Position numbers and translations under genes: made by a program. The notes below the pieces were generated by a model, which saw only the letters and a program-made list of their open reading frames with translations, was not told the origin of the DNA and ran no database searches. A DNA stretch of 64,000 nt from Hirudinaria manillensis (Eukaryota; Annelida; Clitellata; Hirudinida; Hirudinidae). Location: positions 6,802,001 to 6,866,000 of the forward strand of contig CM067528.1 in NCBI GenBank assembly GCA_034509925.1, written 5' to 3'. How positions within the stretch are numbered: position 1 is the stretch's first letter; every line of letters starts with the position of its first letter. Of the stretch, positions 1-13,815 are shown piece by piece.

Positions 1-3000
1 TCGAACGAGTTCTCTAGGATTGGCCTTTGTCATTATCTGATGATCGGTTAATGATTTCTTTAATGTAATCGAGTCAGTGGTCAGCGTTCAAAGTTGACAC
101 TCTTGCTATTGATTGCTTAAAGTCAAAGAACACTTTAGAAATGTCTGTAGTAAGTTTGTGATTTTCTTCTTTAAAATGTTTTTAAACTATCCAGTTAGAA
201 ATAATCGTCAATGACTTTAATAATAAGTATTATGATATATCAAACAAATATGTTCTGAAGTATTGAGAAGCAAATAAACGGCTTCTATACCCAGGATTAC
301 TCGCGAGACAAACAATGATTTTTAAAATTCTAAAAATTTCCAAATCTCGGAACCAGACAATCCACTTCAGAAAGTCTGTGTTGTCTGATCATCAATGCGG
401 TTTATATAAGTATCCCCACACGTTCGTTTTAAGGTATGCGTGTGCGCTCACACCAACGGGATCATTTTGAAAGGCTATATTCATCGCTGGAAATGTATAA
501 GTAGATGTAATCGTCTATTAATTTTTTCTAAAATGGTGTGCCATTCTCAATTCTATCAAGTTCTACACATCGTTCCGAGTGTTCCTCAATAGTAAATATT
601 TTTCAAAGATTTTCCACAGATAATCGGCAGTTAGCAGGGTCTTCCTGCTTTTGGAAATTCTGCTGCAACCTGAAATTACTCACGTCCTGTGGTAATGATC
701 CACCACTTTGGAGGGTCAAATAACAGAAATTATGTCAATTGTCGGTCCTTATTGTCCTGTTGTTGTGCAAAGCGATACGTTTTCTAGATTTTATTTCATC
801 CAATCATTTAAAGCTCTTAAAAGGAACGTATTTTTTTATATCTTTTAAATCAATGTTTGCATAAGTTAGTTCTTTATTTGAGATAATTTTATCTTTCAAG
901 TGTTACGAATATAAAATGTATGCGATCAGTCATCAATCAGCAGCTACGTTGAACTGACTATTACTATGGCTATTATTTACCTATTGAAAGGTGGTACAGG
1001 TAATGCATACACACATACAAACATACAAACATGCAATGCATACAAACTGTCATCGATCTGCACTCGGCATAGGTTTTTACTAATCGAAATGTCAGAACGT
1101 AAAACAAGTGTCTTCGCGTCCTACTTAGTAGGCTTCTTCAGATCAACTGATGGCATTTACAAGATATAATAATAATAATATTACATTAATATTACAATAT
1201 TATTAGTATTAAATAAATGTGACATGTCTGCAAAAAAATAAAATTAAAAACAAGAAATTTAATTTAAAAATAATTAATTAAAGAGTCACTCTATTCATTA
1301 TTATCCGTTAGAAATGTAAAAAAAAGAAAGATTACTTTATCGAACGCATGGCTAGTTAATAATAACATCCCTTAGAAATGAAATGATAATCACTACTTTG
1401 GTTACTGATAGGAAATTATACCTAAACAAAGTTAATAAGGCTCATAAAATTTTTAACTGTTTTATGTGACTCTGATACACGAGAGAGCATATCAAATAGA
1501 AGATGAAGTTCAAATTGGATAATGTATTTCGAATAGATTATGAACCCGTTACGAATGCTAACCTTTGCTTCTAAAATATGGAGAGAATATCAATAAACAA
1601 CTCAATTATATCGAAAGTCAGCACTGCTTGAAGGTCGGCAACAACTTTTTTTGTTTCGAAAAATGACATTTACATGGAGGACAGCAGACATTTTTAAAGA
1701 AAATATAGCACTAACGGTTAGACTAATACGACTAATATTTCAGATATTTAAAGCATAACGCCACGAAAGAAAACAAGTGTATCACGACACTAACCAATAA
1801 GCTTTCCGAATGTTAGCAGAAAAGCATCGGTCGGCAGACAAGTCTGTAGATTTAACTCTTTCACGAGATATTAAACTCAATTATGGATTACAGCTAGAAA
1901 TATTTCAATCAATCTATCTTACTATCATTATCATCTTGTAAATCCAAGCCTTTAAATAAACTAATTGAAATATTTTCGAATCTCTGCCTAAAGACGCAAC
2001 GGCGGCCTTAAAGTCGTCTGCAAAATATAAACACTTTGCAACCACATCACGAAGGTAATCCCGCGAAACAAAATTCGATAAGATATAAAGAAAAGTAAAT
2101 ATTACGAGGATATTTCGAATCTCGTAATTTGGAAACCCAAAAGCCACACAAACGTAAAGGTGTTTCAACATGGCGTCGTACTATATAAAATTGAAAAGAA
2201 ATTCCAAAACTACAAAGCCTCTGTAAAAGTTTATTTAATTTCTTATTTTAAATATTTTTTTTATATATATAATTCGTTCGAAAAGCACTTTCGGTACAAA
2301 TTCTATCATTTTTCTGCGGGGAAATTTCCATGACGCTGAGAACGAGTTCGCGAAGTCACAACATGACACCATTAGATTGAGAAATATTATATATTAAATA
2401 AAAAAATGGTATAAGATCATGGAAAATATATTAATATTTAAATTTAATAAATGATATTCTGGACGACGAGCGTAACATCGTACGATTGATTAATTTGTAA
2501 TGGCTGTTATCGTTCGTGAAATGCAATCTCCTCGCCGTTAAATAGTTTAAATTCTTGGTTTAATAAATGGTAAAAAAAACTTTATTAATAATTTTTAATA
2601 ATAAATATATTAATATATTTTATTGTAAAACTTGTATAATTTGTATTTAGTATTATTTACCAAGTTTTTTTTTTTTAGAGATATTTTTGAATTAGTTTTC
2701 ACTTAATTGTACCGGACTAAACTCAAAAGGAACTTTCTTTCCATTGTGGGAAATTCATTGTTTGAGATGGAGGTAGGTAGAGACTGATGATTGTTTCGAC
2801 AATTTTTATCATCTTCAAGGTCCTATTCTCGAACTAATATCAAATTTAAAAGTGAATCGAAAATTGAAAGCAACACAAATGATCGGAAAACATAATGTCA
2901 AGCAATGCATAATTATTTTCGATGAAGTTCGGTTTTAAAAAAGTAAAATGCTTAGTCCTGATGTCCTTCCAAGCGGGTAGTTTTCCATAATAATTGTTCA

Positions 3001-4257
3001 CTTCCTGATGAGCCATAATTTCTTGTTATCAACGCAAATGACGGATGAAGCAGAAAGTTATTATTTTTGCAATTTCCCATTACACAATATTTTGTTCTAC
3101 AGTAATAGCCACGACAACAACATCGATAATATTAATATTAGTAATGATAATGATCATAACGATAACAATAATAACATTATCCTAATATAATTATCATGGT
3201 ATTCATATTATCATAGTTGTAAAGCTAACATTAATCCCACAATTAAAACAAATATAATTCGATTTAAACAATTTAATAATATTGTATCGATATATCATCA
3301 CAAACAGGATCGAGAATGTCATAAAGAAGGATCCCTTGGATTGAATTTATCTTTTTAATACTCACTAAAGAAATGAATTTCAAATTCGTGATTCAGAAAT
3401 AAATTTTTTAAATGAATTTAACCGCTGCCAATCTAATATTCATTACTTTCCGAAACCAAAGAAAGTAGCTTTGGTGATATTACTTAACCTTTTGAACTTC
3501 AACCTAAGAAGTCTCATTGTTAAAATAAAGTTGATTAATGTACTACGGTCGAACATCTATGTCCATATTTTCCTTAATTTACAAATATCAATTTTAATTT
3601 TAATTTTGTTAGGCCCAAGTTTTCTCTGCTCGTGATTCACTTTCTCGGGAATAACATTAGCGATCTTCACAGACCAATTAAGGATTTCTCGTTTGCTTCA
3701 TTGATTGCACTGTCAGAGGTCATCGGAAAGATTTAAACAAAGTCTTTCATAAAACATAATCTTAAAAACATATTCTATATCTTTAAGTTTAAAGCCATGC
3801 TGTCTGACGTAATCATTGAAATGATCATACATGTACTTTTCATTTTTTTAAACTCCATTATGCTTTTAATGAACATACAAGTTTAAAGCAACAAACAAAG
3901 CAGGTGAATAAGAATTAACCCAACCCAATTAACAGCAACACGTGCCGTAACAACTATAACAATCAATAGCCCTGTGACAATCCAAAATTACCAATCACAC
4001 TTCATACTTTCACCTAGGTTCCGGTTAGTAATCTTATCTCTTAAGTCTTGTTCAATACTCATTCATGCGTAGATAAATTAATAAATTTTTGGTTACTTCT
4101 CGGCTTAACTCAAGATGGCCTACTACCAGTTAGATGATTTGTGAACCAAGAAATTCTCTTCTTGATGTTCATCATAAATAATTGTTTTCAATCCTTGAGG
4201 ATTCTATTTCCTTTCTGCGTCAAAATTTCAAAGCTAGTTAAACGGTTTGTCTCGCTG

Positions 4258-4320
4258 TCATCATCATCATCGTCGTCGTCGTCATCGTCATCGCCATCAT
4301 CATCATCATCATCATCATCT
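4258..4320. repeat. Trinucleotide array (TCA/TCG)n
   Basis: About 20 imperfect copies of a TCA/TCG trinucleotide. The acidic or serine-rich frames it creates on either strand are repeat artefacts. Confidence 0.9.
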
Positions 4321-4500
4321 TCAATCGTATAGCTATCACAATCAATCATCTTCATATTCATACTCATCTTCGTCCTCCTCACAATCGACATCATCACATC
4401 ATCGAAAACAGTTTTACTCTTGAAATAGACTTTGTTGTCCAAGTGGTAATAAAGAATCGTGACGTCACGAGGCATCCAACATGGAGGCACATTTTTTGAT

Positions 4501-4800
4501 ATTATATTATATGATATGATATGATATGATATGATATGATATTATATTATATTATATTATATTATATTATATTATATTATATTATATTATATTATATTAT
4601 ATTATATTATATTATATTATATTATATTATATTATATTATATTATATTATATTATATTATATTATATTATATTATATTATATTATATTATATTATATTAT
4701 ATTATATTATATTATATTATATTATATTATATTATATTATATTATATTATATTATATTATATTATATTATATTATATTATATTATATTATATTATATTAT
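4501..4800. repeat. Pentanucleotide microsatellite (ATTAT)n, about 300 bp
   Basis: A long and nearly perfect 5-bp array. The left edge (about 4,508-4,540) has the variant unit ATATG, then roughly fifty copies of ATTAT run without a visible interruption to 4,800. An open frame on the + strand is purely a translation of this array. Confidence 0.97.
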
Positions 4801-5827
4801 GGAACTTCATATTTTCATGATGAAATCATTTTCATCTCTGAGGTCTTGACAGCAACGTTAGCTGTCAATCAGCACTTTCCGCTCTCTGCCATTCAATTCT
4901 TGGCTTCGATTCACGAAAAAAAAAAATAAAGCAAAATAAAACATAATAATAAAAATAAATACCTTGACAAAAACATAATAATGAAAATTATCGCTTAATT
5001 ATTACATAATTACATTCATAAGTTGCAGGTGGAGAAATTGAGAAATATCAGAAGCTATGTGATCGTTGACATGATAGATAGATAGATGGATTGATGGACT
5101 GACGGACAAAAAGAAAGATGACACGATGAGAGAGTGGTCAGAGAAAATGTCTAAAAGTCTTCTGTCATTAAAGCCAAAACAATGAAAACGTGTCCCATAA
5201 ACATGCCATCCTCCTCGTCGTCTTCCTCATCACCACCAGGACTTGCAATCACTCGTTTCCATCAACGACTCGAACGTTGCAGGTCTGCCTCGTTTCCCGC
5301 CAAAAAGTGAGAATGACTGATTGTCGTGCTGAAAAAATCCGTGACTAATGAATGCTGAATAATATCTAAATTAATGCACGCAGCTATTTTTTTTAAGCCG
5401 AGCACAAATTCTTCGGGGTTCATTGGAAAGTGCCCCATGGCTGCAGGCAGATCAACAGGGATTCAAGGATGCAAGCCACGATACAAGCGATGATAACAGC
5501 AAGAATACACGTGGCAGAATCATTTAGCAAGAATCGAAGTTAAACATTTTGATTTGTGAGAATTATTTAACTTATTAATGCATTGCATTATTATATTTAT
5601 GCTATCAATTTTATTGAAGACATCAGAAGGCTGTCCCTAAAATTCCCTCTAATAATAACCTTATTATTATTATTATTTGTAAATTATTAACATATTTTAA
5701 AATACATCGACTCATACACATATTGCATGGTCAAATCAGGCGTGTCGAGACGGCAGAAAAAGAAATCGTGTTGAGTATAACCTCAAAACCATAATTAAAT
5801 ATGCACAGATATGGCCGCAGCCATACT

Positions 5828-5925
5828 CAGTCACAAGCAGAACCACAAGCAGAGCTACAAAAAGAGCTACAAGCAGAGCCACAAACAGAGCTACAAGCAG
5901 AGCTACAAGGAGACTCACAGACAAA
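5828..5925. repeat. 12-bp minisatellite, about 8 copies
   Basis: Imperfect tandem copies of a 12-bp unit close to ACAAGCAGAGCT. It yields a Gln/Glu/Ala-rich frame on the + strand with no other coding support. Confidence 0.85.
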
Positions 5926-7650
5926 GGAACGAGAGGCTATTAAGAACTTCTCACGTGCACACGCACCCGAGGGAACCTGCCGTCCAAACTACGAACAAGT
6001 ATAGGAAATTTCCACTGCTTTTGCTCGCTCGAGACGCAATTTCAACAAAAAGCCCGGATGCTCTGATGATGACGACGAAGACGACGACGATGGTGATGTC
6101 AACCAGGAGAATGACGCCTCATTATGTATATTTTACTTTTATTAATTTATTTAATTGCACGACTACGATGGATTGGTTGGAAGTTATTTTAAAAAAATAC
6201 TAAATTCCATTATCGCTCACTAGGTGTCAGAATTTAATCTCTCTTGATTTGGTAATCAGAGCAAGCCTAATGTCATCGTTATCATTACCACCCAAGCCGC
6301 CATGATATTCATCATGATCATCACTAACATCATCATCATCACCATAAAAGCTTTTGATGAATCATCCCTGGCAAAAAATAGCTTTGGATCTTGCGACCAA
6401 GTGATAAAATATTTGGAAAAGAAAGGATTGTTTAAATTTATTATCAAATATTTTAGAGGAAATGATTTTTTAAATCTATAATATGTAATATCTATAACAT
6501 AATATTATATAATTTATTAAATAAATTATAATATAATAGAAATATAATATAATTTTTTACATAAAGCATTAAAAAAATAAATTTTGCAGACAATTTTATT
6601 TTTAATTTATTATTTTTATTTTAAATAATCATTAAATCTACAGCTACATGTAAGCTGTGATCTGCTTCCGGATCTTCGCGTCTGCCATATTGAATTGAAT
6701 ATCTCCTGGAAATTTTTCAATCGACCCAAACATGTTTGCATGCTAACCAGTTTGCCAACATAACAATGATCTTTCCAATGAGACTCGGTCTGGTGCTGTG
6801 AGGCTCAAAGCTAATTTAAAAAGATTGAGTTTTATAGTTTTAATAAATAAATTATTATCATTTATTTACCACTTATTCGGGACTTCTCATGAATGTTCGT
6901 CTATTATCTATTCGTCTGTTATCGTAACTGAACTCAGGTTGTTCATTTTAATCAAATGAATTTTTAAACTACGTTTCATTTTACAATACAATTTAACTCA
7001 TTATCCATTGATAACATTTCGGCATTAAATTCCTTCATTCGACCATAAAATGTAGAAATTATATAAAATAGAAATTATAAATTAGAACATAAACATATAT
7101 TTTTTTATTAATGAAAGTTATTTTTTTTTGTTACAATCACCCATCAAAGGACTTATGTAGTTAGGTTTGTATATATACATATGTAATATATTAAATATAT
7201 GTTTGTATATATTACATACTGTGATTAATAATTTTAAATTATTAATAAATAATACTAAATAATAAGACATTTCAAATTAATTTTTATGTTACGCTCGCAT
7301 AATTCATGAACAGGTTATGATATGTAGTTATGTAGTCAAGCATTGAATATTTAAATGGTTACTTGCGATGAGTTTTGCTGAGTCATGAACAAAGGACTTA
7401 TTGTTGTCATCAATTTATTTTTTTTTTATAAATTTGCCTCAATCCGCACTCCTTGACCTCCCGATTGTGCATTCCGCTGAAAATAAAGAAATGGAAATTT
7501 CCAAATTATTCATTCACACGTACGAAGCGGCACCAATTTTTAATGAGCAGATAATTGATGATTTTATAAATATAATGAATACAAATATAATGTCTGCATT
7601 TATATCCTTCTTCTCAAGAAATACTGAATCACTTGAGATGGCCACAATGG

Positions 7651-7734
7651 ATGTGGAAATTTACATCAATTTTCTAATCATTAATTGTGTAAATGTGGAA
7701 ATTAACATGAATGTTCTAATCATTAATTGTCATT
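7651..7734. repeat. Two-copy 42-bp tandem duplication
   Basis: Two adjacent copies, starting at 7,651 and 7,693, each beginning ATGTGGAAAT and ending in CTAATCATTAATTGT, with a few mismatches. It lies in an open frame without other coding support. Confidence 0.8.
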
Positions 7735-8030
7735 TAGAATGTTATTTTTAATTATTTATTTTCAATTATTTCAATCCAACGCGTTAACAACGAACAACTC
7801 GCAGAAGATTTCAAGTTCCTCTTTTAAGGTGGTCTACAAAAGCTGGTTTGAAATTAAAGCCCTGAAATTAAAGAACTTAAAATTTCCAAAAGCAAGTGAA
7901 ATGCCAATTCATTAACAGATTCATTAAAAAGTCTGAGGATGCAATTCTAGCTCAGTGGTTCCAACACTCCTTTCTGAGGGAAATATTAAAGAAAACCTTT
8001 CTATATTTAAATTGTTTACTTAATGAAGAT

Positions 8031-8031
8031 A

Positions 8032-8124
<93 letters not shown>

Positions 8125-8175
8125 AATAACAATAACAATAATAATAATAATAACAACAATAATAATAATAATAAC
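8031..8175. repeat. (AAT)n microsatellite with AAC variants
   Basis: About 48 trinucleotide units, mostly AAT with interspersed AAC in the second half. Confidence 0.95.
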
Positions 8176-8339
8176 CAATCTCAAGGTAATTTTATAAAGC
8201 CCTATTGAGAAGGATGGACTCCTACGTCGTTGCCAATTAATCAACATTTTCTTGGTTTTAATTTTTTTAATTTTCTGCTTTTGTAGACAACGTCTGTTCA
8301 GTTGGTCTTCATTTGCAGAACTTTTGTTTCGATTCTTGA

Positions 8340-8425
8340 TGTTGTTTTCGTACAACGTAGTACACCACGGTACAATTTGATACAACATAGTACAACTTGG
8401 TACAGCAAGGTACAAAATGGTATAA
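8340..8425. repeat. Degenerate 12-13-bp repeat around TGGTACAAC
   Basis: About seven diverged copies of a unit resembling GTACAACATAG. The copies differ at several positions, so it appears older than the neighbouring microsatellites. Confidence 0.6.
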
Positions 8426-9256
8426 CACCTTCGTTTGTACATCGTGGAAACTTTAATTACTGTGCGGTGATAAACTGTGAGGTCATTCAGGGCAAATACA
8501 ATTTATGCAACATTTATGCAAGTTTTAATGCAATAAACGTTTATTCAAGTAACGGATGTTTTTGTGAAATGTGTCTTTTAATTTAAAATCCCTAATATTT
8601 CATATTAATATCCGTGTTACCATGAAAACATCATACAAATAAAAGTAATGCATTCCTATACTATCATATAAGCGTATAAAATCTTTAATAATTTTCTAAA
8701 ACGCATTCAAAGAAAATCTTAATAAAAAATAGTTGTTCCATTTATTTTCAATGACTTCTTTAAAGAAATGATTCAATTAAAAAGAACTCCTTGAAGTTCT
8801 TCAAACTGCTTTCGTTGTCTTTTGGTCAACCCAAGCTTTTCAATTGAATTTCTAATCAATCTTACAAAGTTCTAAAAGAATCCGTGCTTTCAATCTTTGG
8901 TTTCTTAGGATTTACATTAATAAATTCCTTGGAATTCAAAGGAGTCCAGAAAGGTTTGGCTTGTTTTGCACTATTTTTGAGTAAATAACGATTAATAACA
9001 GCCCAGTTTGCAACTTTATAATAAGAGGAATGCTTCCTTAAAAACGATATTTTAAATATTAATTTTAAAACTCCATCGAACCCCAACTTTTAACTAAATA
9101 TCTTGCATGGCTGAACGACATAACGATGAGGTTTTATTTAGAAATGTGTCGATACTCGTCAATAAGATTCAATACAAGTCCGACTGTGGTGGTCGTGGAT
9201 CTTCATTTCGAGCTGTTGAAATATCCTTTTGAAGACTGAATTGGGTCATCGATTCC

Positions 9257-9305
9257 TCATCACCATCATCGTCATCATCGTCGTCATCGTCGTCATCGTC
9301 ATCAT

Positions 9306-9345
<40 letters not shown>

Positions 9346-9351
9346 TTCATA
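9257..9351. repeat. (ATCGTC)n / (ATC)n microsatellite
   Basis: A hexamer-like array alternating ATC and GTC trinucleotides, about 90 bp long. Confidence 0.9.
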
Positions 9352-10085
9352 ATGACAAGGTTTTCACCATTTTCGTTCCTGATGATGTATTGGTAATCAT
9401 AAAGTGTTTTTATTGTTATTATGACATCTGCTAACCTTATTGTTTGTTCTCGATAAACAAAAATATGCTAATGAGGTCTAAAAATAAGTATGACGTCATC
9501 TCTGAAATTTTCCATTCCCTTACCAACCCTCGTGCAGTTTACGTGTCAGTGTGTCACTATCGTGCAGTCCGATCGAATGATGATCACGTGACTGCTTCCA
9601 ATGCCCATCTGCGTGGGTTTTTATTACATTTAATTCACTTTTTAAATCAATTTATTTATTTATTTATCGTAAATCAAAAGTCCAAGAATCACATAACATT
9701 AGGTCATACAACATCATGTTGAAATAGTTGTGCGACACATTTTGATCTTGAGCTGTTAATTAATTTTTAATTGATTAATATATTATATATGTAATATGTA
9801 TATTAATATATTGCGTATGTAATATAATTTATTAATATGCAATATGATAGATATATATGCAATAAACAACGGTAAAATTTAGAATATCTTATCACATAAA
9901 CAATTAATTATAACTCCATTGCAACTTCTTTTAATCATAGAAACATACAAAATAAGGACAATCAGCGAACCCTTTGGTGGCTTCAAAATGTTTAGGAATT
10001 TGGCGAGGGGTCATGGTCCGCGCTAGAAGGGGCTGAGAGGCAAAGGAACAGGGATTGGTGGCTAAAATAATAATACTAATTGTGT

Positions 10086-10235
10086 ATGGGCGGTTATTAT
10101 AATAATAATAATGATAGTTTATGGGTGGTTATAATAATAATGATATATATAGTAGTTTATGGGTAGTTATAATAATAATGATAGTTTATGGGTGGTTATA
10201 ATAATAATGATAGTTTATGGGTGGTTATAATAATA
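10086..10235. repeat. Minisatellite of about 30 bp, five copies
   Basis: Five copies of a unit combining a GGGTGGTTATAATAAT-like core with an AATGATAGTTTAT segment. The last copies are nearly identical, while the third carries a small insertion. Confidence 0.85.
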
Positions 10236-12509
10236 ATTGTGGGAGCGCAGTGGGAAGATAGTGAAAGCAAGTCAGGACCCGCGGAAATCCAGGTAGACAT
10301 TCAAAATTCAAATCTGGCCTGTCGTGATGATGATGATGATGATTCCATTCCAATATCCGCTGGTGGAAAAATGAAAAAGGTGTTCTTTAAAAACCTGACA
10401 TTTGCTGAAGAAAAAACTCTTCTTGTTTTCTCACGAATTTGGACAACTTGGAGATTGTTTATCATATAAGCAGTGGTCTCAACATCATCGTCATCATCGT
10501 CGTTATCATCATCGTCATCGTAATACTGAGACCAACTTCAGTGCAAAATGTACGGATAGCTTTTAGTACGTGATTCTGAAAATGAAAAAGAATTGAAATG
10601 CTTTGCCTACAAATTTGTTTAATGGCTAAATTGAATTTAATTATTTAAGAGCTAATTTAATTTTTTATAAAATTTAGTGTTTAGTTAAATATTATGGCGT
10701 AGTAGATGTTGCAGGAAATGAAGTTATTTGTTTAAATTTAAATTAGTAGTAATTGTTGCGAGTATTGCATTAAAAGATCGGACTTCCTCAGTCTCCGATG
10801 TTTGTTCGCTTTCAATTGTCCTGAGGGATGAGAAGTTGATTAATTCATTTGAAGTCGTGGTGCGAACAAGATTTTTCACTCGACCTGGGCTCGAGACAAA
10901 TCCCCGCCTGAGCCAAAGTAAGTTTTTGACATGAATAAATGTTGGGTTCCTATTTAGGGTCCTTAACTTTAGTCCAATCGGTCTTGTGGTCCGCTCCTGA
11001 TGTGCATTGCTCATGAAATTGTTTCATTTCAAGGTATTTTACAAAAATTCATTTTGTTAATTCACTTTAAGTGTTTCAAGAATTTATGAAAGAATGTTTC
11101 AATTTTATTTTGATGTATTTTGGAAAATCTGAAAATGATAGTCATGCAATATTTCAAATTTTGTTTTGAAAAATCATCATGAAAATTAAACGTTAATGTA
11201 TTGCATTATAATAAATAATTAAATGGTAATAATAATAATAGTTAATTTGTAAAGCGGATCAGTGGCCAATACACATTTGGCATTAACTTTGTTATTCTTT
11301 TAGGTTCGCATAGATTTTCATGATAAAAAAAAAACAATGTTATTTCTAATGCAAATGAAACAAATAAAAAAAATAAATAAACATAAAAGAGCCAAAGTGA
11401 AGATCGTAGAAGGCATTGATGACGTCAAGAGTTCATTGAGTTCATGGAATATTTCCTTTTAATCGTTTTCCAGCAGGAAAATTTGAAGCTCTACCCGTAT
11501 TTTATCATAATCCTTTGAATCTTTTATGATTCAAAATGGCAAATTACCAATGAATAAGTTTTTCAACAGAGAGTATGATTTAGTCCTTCATGGGAATTAA
11601 TCTGAACTAGCAAGGAGGGGATTCAACTTCTTTGGAACGAAGACTTTAAAATATTCGTTCAATTTGACTCTCCATTGATTAAATCTGCCAAAAAGACCCA
11701 CAAAGTAAGTTTCGATTTAAGAATTTTTTTTTTTTAAATCACATGGTCATCACTGTCTCGGGCTTCCATGAAGCCACTGATTGGAATTACAGGTGTTCTA
11801 AGTACAGGTGTATCTTGCTTAGTCCAGGTCAGTCGTGGCAATCTATAATGTACATTATATGCAGTAGTCTAACATCAATAGATAATAATATCAATATACG
11901 ACTAGTTCTTAAAATTAAAAGGACCAATCCTGGGATAATTAGATATTAAGAAAAATAATAAACTCAATTCGAATTAAATATTTTGTCGTGATTAAAAAAA
12001 TTGAATAATTTCGGTTTTGCAAGACATCTGTCGAAAGATCTGTAATTTGGGATAGAGTCAAAAACGAACATTTTCGGACAAGTGGAAAGGAATGTTTAAA
12101 AGTTAACCACTTTTGGCATCTTTTATGAACAATAAACATGTAATAATAAATATATAATAATAATAGACAATAATTATGAACTGTGACCGGTACATTTATT
12201 AAGATTTATTTTATTTAATCAGTCAGTAAACAGTACAAAACTGATGCCTTTACAACTACATGGTATCGTAGAGCATCTCAAATCGAATGTATTTCATTAA
12301 TCGGTTTTTTTTTTATTAAAGAAACGTTCCAGAGTCTAATTTTAAATGAATATAAAATTTTAAAAGCAATATAATAAACTTTAAAACTTATCTAAAAATT
12401 CTCAAATCTGATCTTTCGAAATGTCGAGTGTAACATGTGCTTCCATAAAATTCGAACGTACTTCGTATATACCAATTAAGACTTTACATTTGCGTAGATT
12501 GATCTGAAA

Positions 12510-13815
12510 ATGTGTCCAAATAAGGAAGGGGAAGATGGTCAGAAGGTGGAGGTGATGACTTTTTGCAGGTCCAAATTGTGCTTTGGATCTCCAATAATGG
12601 TGTCGCCTCTGGTAATCAACGATGAATCTGAATGTAGCATTTGCTATGAACCGTTGAAATTAGAAAAGGTCGCGAGACTCAGCAATTGTGAACACATGTT
12701 TTGCAATTTATGCGTCGAAGATTCTCAAGGGTAATTTTTGCACCATTTCATTGCAATTCCAGTGATTTGAACTTATATAAGTTTATAATTTTAATAATAT
12801 TATTAATTAATAGAAATAATAAACAAACACTTATCTCTCTAGGAGTGAATGCTTAAAATGTATGAAGAGTTACGATAAAAGAGTCGTGTTGAGTCGTGCA
12901 GTAGTATCTGAAATCGATTGGAATCCTTTTACGGAGAACCACAGGCTGTGCATCTTCAATAATATAAACCCCGCTTCAAGAGAATATTTGAAGGAACTCA
13001 ACGGGGAATGGCTGTCTCTGTTAGAATTTATACACAGAACGGGACAAAATCCACGTGACTACAAAGGAATCAAAGGAATTGATTCCTTAAATTTGGATCG
13101 CTACGAAGATGAAGGCAGGTTGGTGGAGCAGGGAAAATCTCATGCCGTCTTGAAAACTCCAGACAACAAAACGCAGGCTTTGTTCGCCTGCCATTTACCC
13201 TGTATGTCCTTAAGACTTCTGCTGTCGCCCAATGAAGATACAGACGTTGAGGAAGATAACGGTTACGCAGATGAAGCTGTCGGATTTATAACTGCACAAC
13301 TGGAGACTTGCTGGGAGGCGTTTGCAAGACTCGTCAACAAAGACTCTTTGGATCATTTACTGGTTCGCAAGTTTAAGAATGTGACCTGCTCGTTGTTGCT
13401 GTCCGGCATTGACGACCGTAAAATTGAAGCAGTTCACAAAGTTCCTATGAAAGAGTCACTTAGCAGTCTAAAGACGATCAATTTCAACGCAACTCATTTT
13501 CCCAGAATGAGACTCGCATTTCCCGTATTAAAGAGAAACAACCTCTTCCACCGCGATCCGACATTGACGTGCCTTTCTGAAGGAATTTGCGAACGTGAAG
13601 ATATCAGAGAAGAGGACGATGACGATTATGATGACGATACTGAAGTAGATGACGTCACCGAGGACGATGACGTCACTGAGGTTAATAACAACAAAGTAAA
13701 GAAAAGGATTACAACAAAAATCCCTTTAGAAGAATCTTCGGATGAAGGTGTGAACGAAGCTGATAACGACGACGAATATTATTCAAAGTTTGTGCGTGAC
13801 GATACAATATTGTAA
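12510..13815 (+). CDS. RING-finger protein A (two exons, 397 aa)
   Basis: The two coding exons are 12,510-12,730 and 12,843-13,815, joined by a 112-base GT-AG intron in phase 2. The joined frame gives a C3HC4 RING near the N terminus: Cys42, Cys45, Cys60, His62, Cys65, Cys68, Cys77 and Cys80. The intron splits the RING just before its last cysteine pair. RING domains of this kind usually act as E3 ubiquitin ligases, so that activity is inferred. Residues of about 85-320 form a region I do not recognise, containing LLLSPNEDTD and LVNKDSLDHLLVRKF. A very acidic tail follows, ending in EADNDDEYYSKF. RING-B on the other strand 15 kb away is a clear paralogue. The start chosen is the first in-frame Met and gives an N terminus matching RING-B (both have FCxSKxCxG). 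No signal peptide or membrane segment is visible. Confidence 0.9.

Larger units (their letters stand above)
1..12509. other. Gene-poor AT-rich intergenic region
   Basis: I find no convincing gene in these 12.5 kb. Open frames are short, have no recognisable domain and mostly follow simple repeats. The region holds AT-rich sequence and tandem arrays listed separately: trinucleotides near 4,260, 8,030 and 9,257, a pentanucleotide at 4,501, a 12-bp repeat at 5,828, a repeat of about 30 bp at 10,086, and a 42-bp duplication at 7,651. Regulatory DNA for the RING gene at 12,510 may lie at the right end, but I see no clear core promoter. Short unique patches with higher GC (about 5,200-5,330, 9,990-10,060 and 10,250-10,340) resemble nothing I know. 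Confidence 0.6.

Noticed and set aside
4188..4490. Acidic and serine-rich frames at 4,141-4,490
   Set aside because: Created by the TCA/TCG array; no homology or splice context.
5801..6203. Gln/Glu-rich frames over the 12-bp repeat
   Set aside because: Period-12 repeat stays open in several frames at once; no domain and no flanking gene structure.
7401..7915. Two overlapping frames of 116 and 62 codons
   Set aside because: No recognisable domain, AT-rich codons, and a 42-bp tandem duplication explains part of the openness.
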